The notes beneath the pieces were generated by a model that did not search any database, was not told the origin of the DNA, and saw only the letters and a program-made list of their open reading frames with translations. Shown here one piece after another: positions 30,466 to 42,099 of a DNA stretch of 64,000 nt. The translations under genes were made by a program, and so were the position numbers. Origin of the DNA: Corticium candelabrum. Its lineage: Eukaryota; Porifera; Homoscleromorpha; Homosclerophorida; Plakinidae. Each line of letters starts with the position of its first letter. Position 1 is the first letter of the stretch. Where the stretch lies: NCBI RefSeq assembly GCF_963422355.1, contig NC_085091.1, positions 5,405,184 to 5,469,183 of the forward strand, read 5' to 3'.

Positions 30466-30789
30466 TGGAGAATAACAACTATATTTACTGGTGTATTAGC
30501 GGGAGCAGGGAACACAAAACACTACGAATGTGTGCGGAGAAACTTGCAACCCAGGGAACACATAACACCGTCATTGTTTGTCGTCCGTCCAGCCATATGT
30601 GTGCGAAGACCAGCAGAACACTGGGGATATGTGTGCGGGGAAATCTGTAACCCGGGGAAACACATATCGCCGTAACACCGCTTACTAATCTTCACACTAG
30701 CAATTAGCTTTAGAGATAGTGCGTGGACGTCACGATCACGTGATATCCCGAAAGTCGCCATCTTAGGGGCAAGCGCATTAGCATGGTTA

Positions 30790-30915
30790 TAGTTCCTGTG
30801 TTTTCGGCTGCCGCAATCGTAGAAGTCAGGACAGCAAATCCGTTTTCATTCTATACCGGCAATAGCCACCAGTCAGGGACCTGAAACGCGTCATCAAACA
30901 TGCTATAGCATAGAC
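30790..30915 (+). pseudogene. THAP zinc-finger relic
   Basis: One frame gives SCVFGCRNRRSQDSKSVF (about 30796-30850), with the C-x(3)-G-C-x-N-R start of a THAP domain. The adjacent frame then gives FHSIPAIATSQGPETRHQ (about 30843-30895), matching the F-x-x-(I/L)-P segment that follows. THAP domains bind DNA and sit at the N terminus of P-element and Kolobok transposases and many host factors. The frame change and a TAG show it is broken. No transposase was found downstream. Confidence 0.45.
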
Positions 30916-31139
30916 TGTCTCTCAATAAGTCGTTCACTTTCTTTCACATCTGGCAGTTTGTTAACAATCAACCCAGATCATGGATCTGCAGATCATCTAA
31001 AAGAATGGTAAGAATGATTCATTTCTATTAGGAACAAATAAGTTACTGTGTTTATCAATGACACACTGTGGTATTCTAGGTATGAATCTGTTGAATTCCA
31101 ACATCACCTTCAATCCATTACCACCCAGCAGACATACAG

Positions 31140-32840
31140 TAAGAAGAGAAATAGTTGCATTTATATTTTCCTTTTAAAAAGGTGGTGATCGAGTCCACCC
31201 ACACAAAACCACGCCGAATTTCACTTGTTACAAATAAAACTAACGAACTCAAAACATAGACATACAATTCAGCAACAACACAACGAAAGAAGTCCTTCTA
31301 ATTCGGACGACGCGAAGAGCACTAGAAAGTCAAAAAAAGTCGTCTGGACAGCTGGTGCGGCTCCAAGCAGTCGTCTTCTTCGTCAAGTTGCGCCGCCATT
31401 CTGAAACGTACGGGAGTCTTGAAGCGTCATGTGGATAGACCGAAGTCCCGGCTATCATTTGTAACATTGTACATGCCTTCGTTGTGACCGGATATATTTT
31501 ATATTATTTATGTAAATTATTGCGCAATAGCGCTCTGCGCATAATATGGGTGTGGTGCTAACTCCGCCGCCGTTGTCCCTAGCGACAACCAATGAGCATT
31601 TAGCATATAATTTGTTGCAAGTGTGTTTCAGTAGCTCCCCCCTGGATATTTGTTTGGCGACCAATCATCAGTTGCGATACAATTGATTAGTCTCCATGAT
31701 TGGATTCGACGTTCGACATCGAAAGAGCTCGAATCCGACCATTATTTCGAAACCGACGTGCGAACGGTTCTTGGCCAACCAACCGTTTTGGGAGACGCGT
31801 CGGCGTGAACAACTCGAACCGAGCAGACTCGCCCACCGTAATTCACGTTTTCCCGCTCGTAATCCGTTCGTCTATGGGTTTGGCTTTGTCTGTAGGTTGA
31901 TTGAAACGTTATTGAGAGGATAGACGTGTTGGCGACGTCTACGACTGATAATGAGTGACAGGAAGAGGTCTGGTTCGTCTCGCGGCGAATTCACGACGTG
32001 ACGTGACATTGGACTAGATTGCTAAATTGTTGCATTTGAGGTTGTTCTTGGTACTTCTAATAAAGTAAGAAAGATGTAGAAACATGTGCAGTGTGTAGAG
32101 GATGTCGGCTGACCAGCTAGAGTACAGTTTAGAGTAGTTTAGAGCAATTTAGAGCAGCAAGATGTTGTAATTAGAGTCACGTGTCATATGGTTGACCTGA
32201 AACGTCCTCTGTAGCGACATGTTCTTGCAGATTTCTCAACAACGTGCTCGCAAACAGCCGCGAAACTCAGCACGGAACTACATCTCCATAAAAGCAACAA
32301 AGTTATGGAGCCATTTTCACACCTCAGACCGTTCCCTTCGAACAATCACCCCGTAAGTGTCGTCAGAGTCACTTAGATTTGTCTAGAAAATTCATTTTGC
32401 GTCTGTTTGGCAATCCGCTTCCCACTGAGTCTTTGAATACAACGTCCAACCATTCTGCCGAGTTACAAACGGTTTGAGCGAAGTTCGTGCGCGACCTACA
32501 ATACAACAACGGCTACCTCGAAAGCCTAGAAACGCGTAGTTTGGCAAAAAACGAACCCACGAGTAGAAAAGGGCTACCTAGACATGTATACAGCCGGGGT
32601 TTGAGCTCGAAAAGAGCGCACTTACAAAAAAACATTGAGGTAAGGTAAGGTATGACATGCGTGGGCAGGCCAGGTCGCCCCCTTTTTAATTAATTAGACA
32701 ACTGGACGATCTGCGTTTGGTTCTGGTCCTCAAGTTGTTTCTTGGAAGGTTTACGGTAAACCATGTAGATAAGAAGAGCAGACATCGCACAATTAAGTTA
32801 AAGTCAATCTAGCTGTCATTAGCATGATGATGTCTACAGC
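31140..32840. other. Interval without a convincing gene
   Basis: Two overlapping + ORFs at 31696-31923 (75 and 66 codons) in a locally CpG-rich patch show no recognisable motif and contradict one another, so I do not call either. The CpG richness around 31690-31900 contrasts with flanking AT-rich DNA and might mark a promoter or a recent insertion. AATAAAG at about 32060 and repeated TTTAGAGTAG/CAATTTAGAGCAG phrases near 32125-32160 are the only other notable points. Confidence 0.4.
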
Positions 32841-33144
32841 TTGTATTACCTCGTGGCCGTGGATGCTGATCTGTTGTGTTATAATATTATTTATACTGTG
32901 CCCAATGACTTCCGGTGTCACGTGTACATAATGGATAATGATAATGGCCCGCCCGTCTGCGTCAGTTTGAGAGAGCCTGGGTACTGTGAAATAGACATGC
33001 AACAAAAAGGGGCCTTACACGTGCGCCCCTCACTTCCAGAGGTAGTGAACTTCGACAAGCCGTTACCACGATACAATTATGTCCCCAGGGGACACTATTT
33101 AGTAGGATATTCTGTCCGAAGGGGACACATTATTAGGGAGACTG

Positions 33145-33862
33145 AATTTCCTTTGACACCATGTACGCAAGCCTACCACGCGACTCCCTATTGCCACTCA
33201 AAAAAATTTTCCAAAAGAAGAAAACAAAGAGCGTACTCGTAAAACGGTTAGACGTCCAGAGACGCTAAGTTGCTTACACTATGAAAACTCTGACATTTAT
33301 TTCTACTCAATCACAGACACACTAACTAAACCTACAAAGCCCCAGTTAGACTTTTCGGTCAATTACAACAAAATCAATGCTAAGAAGAAAGTTCAGGCGA
33401 TGTCTTGCCTGGTAAAACAGAATAATACGCGACGTGGCATCGTACAGTGGACGACGCCATTTTAGCGGTTCTCGTAAGCCCGGATAAAACAACTTCCCGG
33501 ATGTTCCTAACTTCTTTCTAAAATTGCAAATAAATACAGACTTTACAGCAATTTGACAACGTTTAATAATTAACGACGTTCAATTGCAACTCTTATCACT
33601 CCATAATATCAAGCAAATATGACAGAAACATCTGATTGCTTTTGTCCTCCTAGAACTTCACAATTAAAGTACGCGCAAAGACCGCGACTTTAGTCTGAAC
33701 CAAAACCTTACTAAATTTATTTCGGAAGTACTTATCAATAAACCGTGTTAAACAATAGTCTAACAGCATATGGTAGTTTTACATATAGAGTTCACATAGC
33801 TAATGGTCATGAGATGGAATGAAACCGTGCTTTTAGACATTACTCAAACATATGGTATTTGT
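33145..33862. repeat. 720-bp interspersed repeat, copy B (uninterrupted; Gypsy-3 empty site)
   Basis: Corresponds to 16773-16884 joined to 21255-21870. ACGTC at 33252-33256 is present once, at the exact point where copy A has Gypsy-3 flanked by two copies of ACGTC. A 133-codon + ORF (32841-33242) overlaps its left edge and has no recognised domain. Confidence 0.85.
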
Positions 33863-34261
33863 AAATGCCATGAACGGACAAAAGACGTCATGAAACAACG
33901 GCTCATTGATTTCGCGAAAGAGCGCTATAGCCGTTCAGCTATCTAGTCTCTAACTACTTGACACTGATTACCGTAGAAGCTATTTCTTTAAAAGATAATT
34001 TTATTAGATCATTTAGTCGCCCGTTCTCGTCCATAATAGAGTTTTGCGCGCTTTGTGCGCTCTTTGATCTGGAAATTCTAGGCACGGTAAATGGTCTACA
34101 CTATTATTATTTAAAAACAAAATTTGAGTTATCTCATTGGCGAATCTATTGTAGGGGTTGTGGGGATTGCAACCCCCTCCTTTGTTGACCTCGGAGATAA
34201 AACACAAGGTCTTGAAGCCGCATTGTGCTCATTTTCAGTATTTAATTAAAAATAACTAAGC

Positions 34262-35085
34262 GGATTCTTGACGAAGTGAGACATCTGGCAGCGAAACTCC
34301 AGACTCGTGACCAGGATATCTTTGTTGCGTAGGCTAGGAATGGTTCACTCAGTACGTAACTGAAAGAATGAAGGCAACAAGGCAGGATATACGCAACCTC
34401 TTTTCATCTGGTATCAAGGCATTCTGCGACTCGCAGACAGGATTGGATCCGTTGAATCTGTTCCAAGAAAAACGAAGTTAACAGCGACACCGGTGCAATA
34501 CACCTACTAGTAGTCGGAGTCCGATTGAGCACTACAAACGATCCGTTGTGATACCTCTCCTAGACTTCCTGCTTCTTCAGATAAGTGAACGATCTAATGG
34601 TGAGCAAGATAATGTCCGAGCATTGTTGTGTCTAGTGCTTACCCTTGTGGTTCGTTCCGACGTTGACCAAATGAATGGAAAGCCGATCTTCCATTCCCGA
34701 AGTCTCTACGAGGTGAAGTGAGGAGGTGGCAGTCAGTATGGCAAAGTAAATACCAAAAAATTCAAGAAGCAAGGAAAAGAGAGCAAAGTGCAAGAAGGCC
34801 ATACCAAACAATTAATTAACCTTCTTCTGGCCTTGGGAGTCTGTGACTGTCGGTTGTACCCAAATGTTTATCATCTGCTATAGATAGCATGTACACCTCA
34901 CTATCACAAGTGCAGACTTAGAGAGGTAATTTTTTCTACTGAGGAGACTGAAGACTTATATGCAAGGTCTACCTTGGCAAAGGAGCGTCTTGCACTCCTA
35001 TCATCGCCATGCATTACAAAGACCGGGTACCAGCAGACGAAATTTGTACAAAACATCTACGGAGAATGTTCATACAGTCTCTTTT
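34262..35085 (+). pseudogene. hAT transposase relic, C-terminal half (second hAT)
   Basis: With several frame changes the segment reads DEVRHLAAKLQTRDQDIFVA (about 34270-34330), VTERMKATRQDIRNLFSS, SPIEHYKRSVVIPLLDFLL (about 34515-34570), NVRALLCLVLTLVVR, then ALGVCDCRLYPNVYHLL (about 34830-34880), a STEETED-type stretch and TLAKERLALLSSP, and finally MHYKDRVPADEICTKHL in another frame (about 35011-35060). This is the end of a hAT transposase of the THAP12/ZMYM1-like group, including the dimerisation domain. It is a different family from the OTU-hAT at 26.6 kb and much older. Confidence 0.65.
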
Positions 35086-35520
35086 AATAAAATAAAATAC
35101 TTTAAATCTTTTAAAATACTAACTTGACACTATAGATGATATACAACAAGAATCATGCAGCCCAAAGATTCAAAAACAGCTGTTTCAAATTGGAAGAAAA
35201 TGGTGTCGAATATAACATGCTGTTCATTCACACAGATGTGTGACAATATAATGTGACATTGATGACAGTTAGTAGTGATGTTGATGGTTGTGTTTTATTG
35301 AAACCAGTTATTCAGAAAAGTTAGAGGTCTCATTTCTTTGATTTATAATAGTTGCAACAAATAGGCGCCATGAGGCTAGTTTCTTTCTAATAATTCTTAT
35401 CGACATTCGTGTAAAAAGTAATATGTTGTATGAAGTTGTAATATTTAGGCAACGAGGTAACACGTTCTATCATTTGCCAAGTATGATTAAGCAAACTGTG
35501 CTTATTATATACGTAGAATG
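35086..35520. other. Noncoding interval
   Basis: AT-rich; nothing recognisable. Confidence 0.5.
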
Positions 35521-35522
35521 TT

Positions 35523-35523
<1 letters not shown>

Positions 35524-35596
<73 letters not shown>

Positions 35597-35602
35597 TGTG
35601 TA
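35524..35602. repeat. (TG)n microsatellite
   Basis: About 35 TG units with one TATG interruption near 35588. Confidence 0.95.
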
Positions 35603-35699
35603 ATTATAGTGATCTACACAGCTTGCAACATAAAACAATGATTGCAGAGTCAAATAAGCAAGAACGTTATGTATTAAGGCAGTTGGTGACAGCAACTTG

Positions 35700-36190
35700 A
35701 CGATGAAGATAGAAGACAGCAAATCCAGAAGGCACATAACAACAACCAAATCCTCCAATTGACAGTAAAGGCTCCAAAGACCGGCATAGCACGAGGCACG
35801 TAAAGGTAATTGCACGAATCCAAGAATACTTCACTGCCAAATAAAGTATAGACAGGCTGAAGTAAGGAACAAAATAAATGAAGGTAGAAGAAAGTAAATA
35901 CAGGAGGTACGTAACCAAACTACATCGTCCAGATGACAGAGGAGACTCCAAAGAAAGGCAAAGCAAGATACACGTAAGGGTAATTGTACGAATCAATGAA
36001 GGCTTCACTGACGAACTGAGGCAAAGACAAGCAGAGGAAAAGCGAAGAAGAAGATACATTACAGCAAAACAGAATTACACCAGAGACACAACATCTACCA
36101 GTTGACAGAAAGGACTCCAATAACCGGCATAGCACGAAGCCCGTAGGGGTAATTGCACGAATCTATGAAATCGTCACCGACGAACAAGAA
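35700..36190. repeat. Three diverged ~180-bp tandem units
   Basis: Units at about 35700-35875, 35876-36055 and 36056-36190 share (C/G)ACAG...GGCTCCAAAGA/GACTCCAAAG, GCA(T/A)AGCA(C/A)GA and GGTAATTG(C/T)ACGAATC. The middle unit is open on + for 75 codons (KIHVRVIVRINEGFTDELRQ; RQAEEKRRRRYITAKQNYTR) and the outer ones are disrupted. It may derive from a repeat-containing charged protein, or the ORF may be fortuitous; the - strand is also open but hydrophobic and Ser-rich. Confidence 0.55.
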
Positions 36191-36239
36191 GAAGAAGAGA
36201 AGACGACTAAGCAACGACATGATATTGAACACTAACCAC

Positions 36240-38990
36240 TTCTTCAAAAGCAATGCGAATCAGAAGGTGGAAAACTGCAAACAAATCCAGCTTTTCCAAT
36301 AGAGACAAACAAATGCCAAAGCAAGCATAAACAACGTTCAGTTTCAAAGGGGACCACCACTATCAAAACATAACGAAGGCTGCGACTGCACCCAACTTTG
36401 ACTAGGGATTCCACATTCTCCTGTCCTTTTTGCCTAGCACAGTCAAACAGTAACTAAAATGATAAATCAGATGCATATGATCATCGTGTGGCCACAAATA
36501 GTATAGCGTTATGTTCTTCTTTTTCTAATACAGTTATTAGCGATCGTAATGTGGGAAATATGTAATGGCTACTTTAGTATGGTTTAATTACCTAATTTAT
36601 CTATTTTTAAATTTACTTTGATAAACACTCTATTGCAGATGGGTCTCCCTACAATAGTATCAAATATCAGGGCTTGTAATGATTTTCTTGTTGGTGCGAG
36701 AGATGTTCTGTCAAGTCATTGTCCTCATCTTCTGTGAGAAAGCGTCAGTCCAGTTTTAGAGACGAATAGATACAAGTTTTTCTTTCGTTCAAGTCATACA
36801 ATATGGCTTCGTTTTAGGGAACGCTGAAGCAAATAGAAAGCCCACTTTCGAGACTCTCACTGCATTGATTTCTGATATGATAAAGAAAACGGAAGTAGCA
36901 TTTGCTCCTAACATGTCTACTGTGTGCCAATGTGCTAGTCGAAAAGCTGTTGTTTGCATTCTAGTTTTCAAGCACGTGCCATTTCTGTCAAAATTATACA
37001 GCGACTGAGACGAGGCGATAGAGGCAACGTGTGTTTACGTTTACGTGAGTTAAACGCTACTACCTCGTATAATTTCTAGGTCAAAACTACTTAGATTACG
37101 AGTCTGATACGTTAGGTAAGCTTGACAGCTACTATCACCTGTTACGAGATTCGGCAAGACTTGGAGGTTTCAATTATGCAAATTTTAACTTAATTAAACA
37201 GTAATATGAGAAAAAGTGCATTAGTTAATATTGTAATAACTAGCATAACGTAACAGCAGTTTGATGTGGACCAAGAATCCAATTACAATAGTTGCTACCT
37301 ATACAACAGTCAATTTGATTAACACAATCTATTACAGCAAATCTTTAGCAGTTTCAATAAAGCATTTGAGCAACCACCTTCATCATGTGATCAACGTCAA
37401 GATTGTGAAGTTGAATATATTACTTCATCTCTTGCCGGGTATTCAAACCTGCGAAACACAAAGGCCTGTAATATTATTTTTATTGGGTGAGTTCTAGAAC
37501 TGGAACTGCCAGAACTGTCAGAACAGTTGGAACTCTTGTTAGCAAACGTACGCTTAGAACTGTCAGCAAGTTGAGCATGCGCAAATGCTCATACTTCCAG
37601 TAAGCGCAATAAGAAGTAGAGTGGCGTTTGTACTCTACTAACTTGTTGTAATCTGTTCAAACATCAGCAGGGGTTTCGCTTTCCTTTATTTGGAGCTGCT
37701 CGCCAAGAAGTTTACTGAAATTAGTTCCAAATGTCGTTTCTTGTCACCACAAGTGTTCATTAGAACCAACAAGAAATTCCACAGCGACCTCAGCACCTGT
37801 GCCCGTCATTTCATTTTGGCAGCCTTTGAGAATTTGCATTTAGGGCGTGACAGTTCCAACAATTCCAGCTCTCTTGGCAGAACTGGCTGAACTACCAATC
37901 AAACGTTATAGAACGTTTCTCACCTTGCCAATTCTAGATGTAGAACTAGTATTCGAACGCACCCATTGTCAAAGACAAAAGAGAACGACATTGTATAAAA
38001 ACTACAAATTTATACTAATATATTATACAGAAAATGTCTCAGAAAATTAAGTAGGCATACTTCTTCCTCGACTGCTAACTGATTCCTGCTTTCCCGATGT
38101 TTTCTTTCATTTCTTGTTGTGTGAATGTCGTTTAAATATAGAAGCTTTCTCTTCTATTTGGAGATCATCTGACGCCGTAACGTAACTCACTTCTTCAGAA
38201 GATGATGATGAGGAATGATGGGATACGTCAGCTAGTCTTGGCAATTCCCGACTCTCTGGATTATTTGTGTGTACCACAAGCTATCATTTCGTAGGCGTCG
38301 TCTTTCCTTCAAAAGAAAGAGAAACAAAATATTGGTCTATATATAGTCAACACTGAACATATCTAAAACCACTATATTTTGTATCGTTTTCTAGTACAAT
38401 CTGCAAGCACCAGCAAGGCAATAATAAGACAAACGTCTATGCAGCTCCGACAATAGTGATGTTAATAGTTTTCGTCATGCAAGTGATACAGCAGCCAGCT
38501 TCTCGTGAAGCTTTTGTGTCTGCCGTCTTGTGCTCATCAGGAAAGGTTAAAGATTTATTTGTATTCGTTACTGATGTTAGTTTCAAATAGTTGTGTTCTA
38601 ATACTAACGAAATGGCTTCTGTATATTTGTTTTGAAAAGAATTTTCTTTAACCAAAAAAGTTGATTCCAAACGATGACATCATTTGTCAATATGTATATA
38701 CACATTGAAAACATATTTGAGAATTTCCCGTGTTGAAGAAACTATTGCAAATATTCTGTAAAGTAAACAAGAGAGCATTGTTTTCTCAAACACTGTTTTT
38801 TCAAGCATTGTTTTAAGATTAGACAAATAATATTTATTGCTACTGTAATCTATAGAGCAACCGTACGATAGCATCAAGAAATGTAACAGAAATTGTGTTA
38901 CAATTATGTAAACGTCGGCAAGAAGTTCATGTTGTTAACTTGCCGTCAATTAATGTATTCCTTGCATCTCTGTACTCAAATTTTTTCTTG
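36240..38990. other. Long interval with no identifiable gene
   Basis: Short open stretches exist: about 36800-36965 + (YGFVLGNAEANRKPTFETL), 37690-37890 +, 38437-38670 -, and a Ser/Glu-rich - stretch near 38290-38150 (SHHSSSSSEEVSYVTASDDL). None has a known motif, splice support or a neighbour that gives context. GTTCTAGAACTGGAAC near 37490 and related phrases around 37850-37960 look like remnants of an inverted repeat. Confidence 0.4.
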
Positions 38991-38994
38991 TATA

Positions 38995-39185
38995 AACATC
39001 CGGGAGGTTACCATAATCCGGGCTTAGGAAACCCACTAAAATGGCGTCGTCCATTGTACGATACTGCCTTCCGTATTATGCTGTTTCACCAAGCTAGACA
39101 TCGTCTGAACTTTCTTTTTAGCATTGTGATAGTGTTTTCATTGATCGAAGGGGCTAACTGGGGGTTTGTAGTTTCATTTTGTGAT
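38995..39185 (-). repeat. 720-bp repeat, copy C (partial, inverted)
   Basis: The sequence AAATGGCGTCGTCCATTGTA...TTCTTTTTAGCATTGTGATAG...GGGGCTAACTGGGGG is the reverse complement, with divergence, of copy B near 33300-33540, including its CCGGGCTTA block. It is older or faster-evolving than copies A and B. Confidence 0.65.
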
Positions 39186-39189
39186 GTTT

Positions 39190-39819
39190 CATAGGGAATG
39201 TGAAACAAAACCCATCTAACCCAGCATGTGTTATCTAGGCATTGATTTCTGTGGATCGACTTCGTAAATCTTTTCGTTTTTAATTAAATAGTTTTTTATT
39301 TTGTCAGTAAATGATTGTTTCCAGATACTAAACAGGTGTTTAACCATATAGCACCACCTCAACCTAAAGCAGGCCCGGATTTTCGAAAGAATGGGTTGAC
39401 CTGTTAGAGGTTATTTATAGCTTTACTAATTTTCTCTTTTCTAATGAAATTATTAAACCAAGCCTATTGGAAAAGAGGGGATTGAATCCCCTTAACCCCC
39501 ATCTGGGTCCGGGCCTGTAAAGGCACGTTTAGTGACACATGACGTCTGCAAGACATAGCTGGTAATTAGTAAACCGTCCGTAAGTCACGCAATCACACAC
39601 TCACAGCGTCTAAATTAACCAATTAAAATATTGCGGTAACAAAACTTATCAGTCGAATAGTCTTTTCATACTTAGGTTAGGTTAACTGCAAGATGTATGA
39701 AACACAATACTTAATTGGTTTGAGATAGATGACCTGCGTTGTCACTTGTCTCTCGAGAACATACCTGTACATATCTTATGTCCTATTCGCATTCGTGAGT
39801 AGACAGTGCGACAATTGAT
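39190..39819. other. Interval before the Harbinger element
   Basis: No gene seen. Contains GGGGATTGAATCCCCTTAACCCC (a local palindrome near 39478). A Harbinger terminus is expected in this region, but I could not pair it with one right of 46640. Confidence 0.4.
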
Positions 39820-39820
39820 C

Positions 39821-40830
39821 ATGGAAAGAACATGGCGCTCTGGCTGTCCATGGACAGAGGATACAGATACGTCTGTACCCTATATGGCTGTAATGAACAG
39901 CAGTGGGGTTGGTATATGTCCTCGGGCCAATTCTTAGTTAATCCACCGTCTAGGCCACCGTTCCAAAGTGAAAGTGCTGACCTTCAGGAGCAAGGTCACC
40001 AGCCACAACAAAACGTACAGGAGGTGATTTTCCAAGTAGCAAAATCAAATCATGAATCACAACAGAACGTAGAGAAGGTCGTTTCCCAGTTAACATCATG
40101 AAGCACAAAGAGGCAAAAGCGGAAGCTGTCTCCAAATTGGTCAGATGATAAAGTTTGCATTCTGCTAGATATCTGAAGGAATGACAAAGTTCAGAGTCGT
40201 TTACTATGTGATGGACGCAAAAACAGGTTTGGGAGAAAGTGGCAGCTGAAATGATGGAAGAGGGTTGTCCGCGTAGGGAGAGCAGTGCAAAGAGAAACTT
40301 TACCAACTGGAGAATTGCTACAAAACTGTAAAAGACAAACAACGAAAAACTAGAGAAAACAGCCTTGAAGATTCTTGTCTGGGATACAGCATTTTAGATG
40401 AAGTACTTTGTGCAACGCCTGCAATTGAGCCATTCTGCCAAATTGAATCTCAGAAGGTGAATCCAACTGAATCTAATACTGCATTCAATTCCAGCAGTGT
40501 GAAGATAAGATAAAACCCACCATTTGAAATCTTCTTCCCCAAATTCATCATAATCAACCCTGTCATCCAAAAATATAAGAGTAGTAACAGAGCTAGAAAA
40601 GGTGGTTGTAAGATTTTTCAAGGTGATGCCATAATGCTGGCAAAACTACAATAACGGAAATGATGTCCAAAATGGATGAGATTTTTTTTTAATTTCCTGG
40701 CAAAGCAAAGGAAATATAATGAAGAAGTACGAGACAGGCAATTGCAGAATGAGCTACTGATTGAAATAAGACAACTTATCTTCAAGTCCTAAAATTTTTG
40801 AAAAATACAGACAAATAGGAGGCATGACAC
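39821..40830 (+). pseudogene. Harbinger Myb/SANT-like DNA-binding protein (broken)
   Basis: From ATG 39821 (MERTWRSGCPWTEDTD), several frames give SPNWSDDKVCILLDI (about 40128), VWEKVAAEMMEEGCPRRESS (about 40212-40275), KRNFTNWRIATKL, and a C-terminal coiled stretch FFNFLAKQRKYNEEVRDRQL (about 40683-40745) with IEIRQLIFKS. This is a Myb/SANT trihelix-like domain plus the acidic/coiled tail usual for the second Harbinger protein, which carries the transposase into the nucleus and to the element ends. Stops and frame changes make it nonfunctional. Confidence 0.6.
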
Positions 40831-41063
40831 GTTCACATCTAAAAGTTTTAGCATTGAAGATGTACTCAATGTGTTTGGTGTGAAAGTGGTGTTAACATGT
40901 ACTCAATTTGTGAGGTTATTTTTTGTTCCATTAGTAATTCAACACTTAAAGGCTCATAACTCAACACAGCCTCTCTAGAGCTCTTCTGAATGCAACTCCT
41001 TCAACTGCTGGTAGAGCTGCTGCAGCTGCTGAATGTCGGCCACCATTATTACCATCATGTACT

Positions 41064-41196
41064 TGTGGCATCCGGGGTTTCATAGGCGGGGCAGTTCAGT
41101 CATTTGGTTAGCCGGCTAACGGATAAATGTTTTCTTTGTTGTGTCTCTTGTGTTCAAGTACATTTATTCTTACCAATCTTTGAGTCCAATGCTACA
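41064..41196 (+). repeat. Gypsy-4 5' LTR
   Basis: TGTGGCATCC...AATGCTACA. A primer-binding-like TGGCGCTGCGAACAG follows at 41201. Confidence 0.9.
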
Positions 41197-41215
41197 AAAT
41201 TGGCGCTGCGAACAG

Positions 41216-41984
41216 ATGGCTTCGAAACCGGTTCTTGGATTCAAGGATTTTGAAGTACTTTCTAGGTCAATTGGTACGTTCAAAAAAGACGCGTGTCAGG
41301 ATTCGTGTCGGCGTTTCAAGAGTTGGAATACCAATTCGTTCAAGTTCTACCTGGACTTAGCTGTTACAGATTACAATATCACCTAAGACACTCACAGAAG
41401 TTTCTTTCTGAAATGTGTAGATGAAGGTATACGTATGCGTCTGGAGAGCGCAATAACTGTCATGCTAATTCACAGAATTCAACGTCGAACAACATATTGA
41501 GAAGACTCAGATGTTCTTTCAGCGTAAGTGCAATGCAATTGTAGAACGAGTGAAATTAGATCGGCGAATTCAACGGGAAGAAGAGGCTGTACAGGAGTAC
41601 GTCGAAGGATTGAAACGAATCGCAACGAATTGTTTATTCAAAGCAGGAGAATACGAAGACAGATTGAGACATTTTTGTGGCATGGCTTAAAGATGAATTA
41701 TTCTACAAAAGATGTATGAGAAAGAAAACTTACTGAAGCAACCATTGGATAAAGTGATTCTCCTAGCTAAGACGTTGGAAGGAGCAAGAGGTTGTGTTAT
41801 GGCAACACTTGAGGCAACGGCAGAATCGCAACGGAAAGTTTGCCATCTACAAGAAAGAAAATATGTGAAGGGAGGCAAACCTTACAATAAACGTCACCCG
41901 GCCGGACGAGGGTTTGTCTGTTTTCAATGCGAAGAAGAAGGGCACTACCAATGGGAATGTACGAAGAAGACGGCGAAGAACTAA
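41216..41984 (+). pseudogene. gag: Gypsy-4 gag
   Basis: Begins ATGGCTTCGAAACCG (41216), passes through three frames, and ends with a clear zinc knuckle, CFQCEEEGHYQWEC (about 41928-41970, CX2CX4HX4C), then KKTAKN and a stop. The central part (LLAKTLEGARGCVMATLEA) is the usual run-up to the knuckle. Confidence 0.75.
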
Positions 41985-42099
41985 GATAAATCATTGGGAT
42001 TTAGGTGTGGCAAAGTTGTTAAACCAGGAGATGTAATTCAGAGAACAAAGAAGGTACAACAAGCTCGAAACTCCCAGAAGGTAGACTTAGAAGGAAGCT

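Larger units (their letters stand above)
30041..30678. repeat. 50-bp inverted repeat pair with a third, direct copy
   Basis: 30041-30090 and 30627-30678 are inverted copies (GATATGTGTTTCCCCGG versus CCGGGGAAACACATATCGCC). A degenerate version in the right-hand orientation lies at 30525-30570. They enclose the 150-bp repeat copy B and a TG microsatellite. They may be the ends of a small non-autonomous DNA transposon; no target duplication was found. Confidence 0.5.

Noticed and set aside
31696..31923. Two + ORFs in a CpG-rich patch
   Set aside because: Different frames overlap, no motif or splice context, and no homologous copy in the window.
32095..32215. AGAGGATGTC ... CCTGAAACGTCCTCT resembling a hammerhead with closing stem
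   Set aside because: The outer pairing and GAAAC look right, but the CTGANGA box and stem II are missing, so the resemblance is probably chance.
32841..33242. 133-codon ORF at the edge of repeat copy B
   Set aside because: Its 3' third lies in the 720-bp repeat, where copy A does not keep the frame; no domain recognised.
34130..34185. Hairpin-like GGGGTTGTGGGGATTGCAACCCCC
   Set aside because: A short local palindrome without array, terminator context or repeat copy except a loose likeness near 39478.
35387..36135. Minus-strand ORFs of 130-142 codons that look membrane-spanning
   Set aside because: They run through the TG microsatellite and the tandem units in Ser/Leu-rich frames without any family pattern; the hydrophobicity comes from the reverse complement of Arg/Lys/Glu codons.
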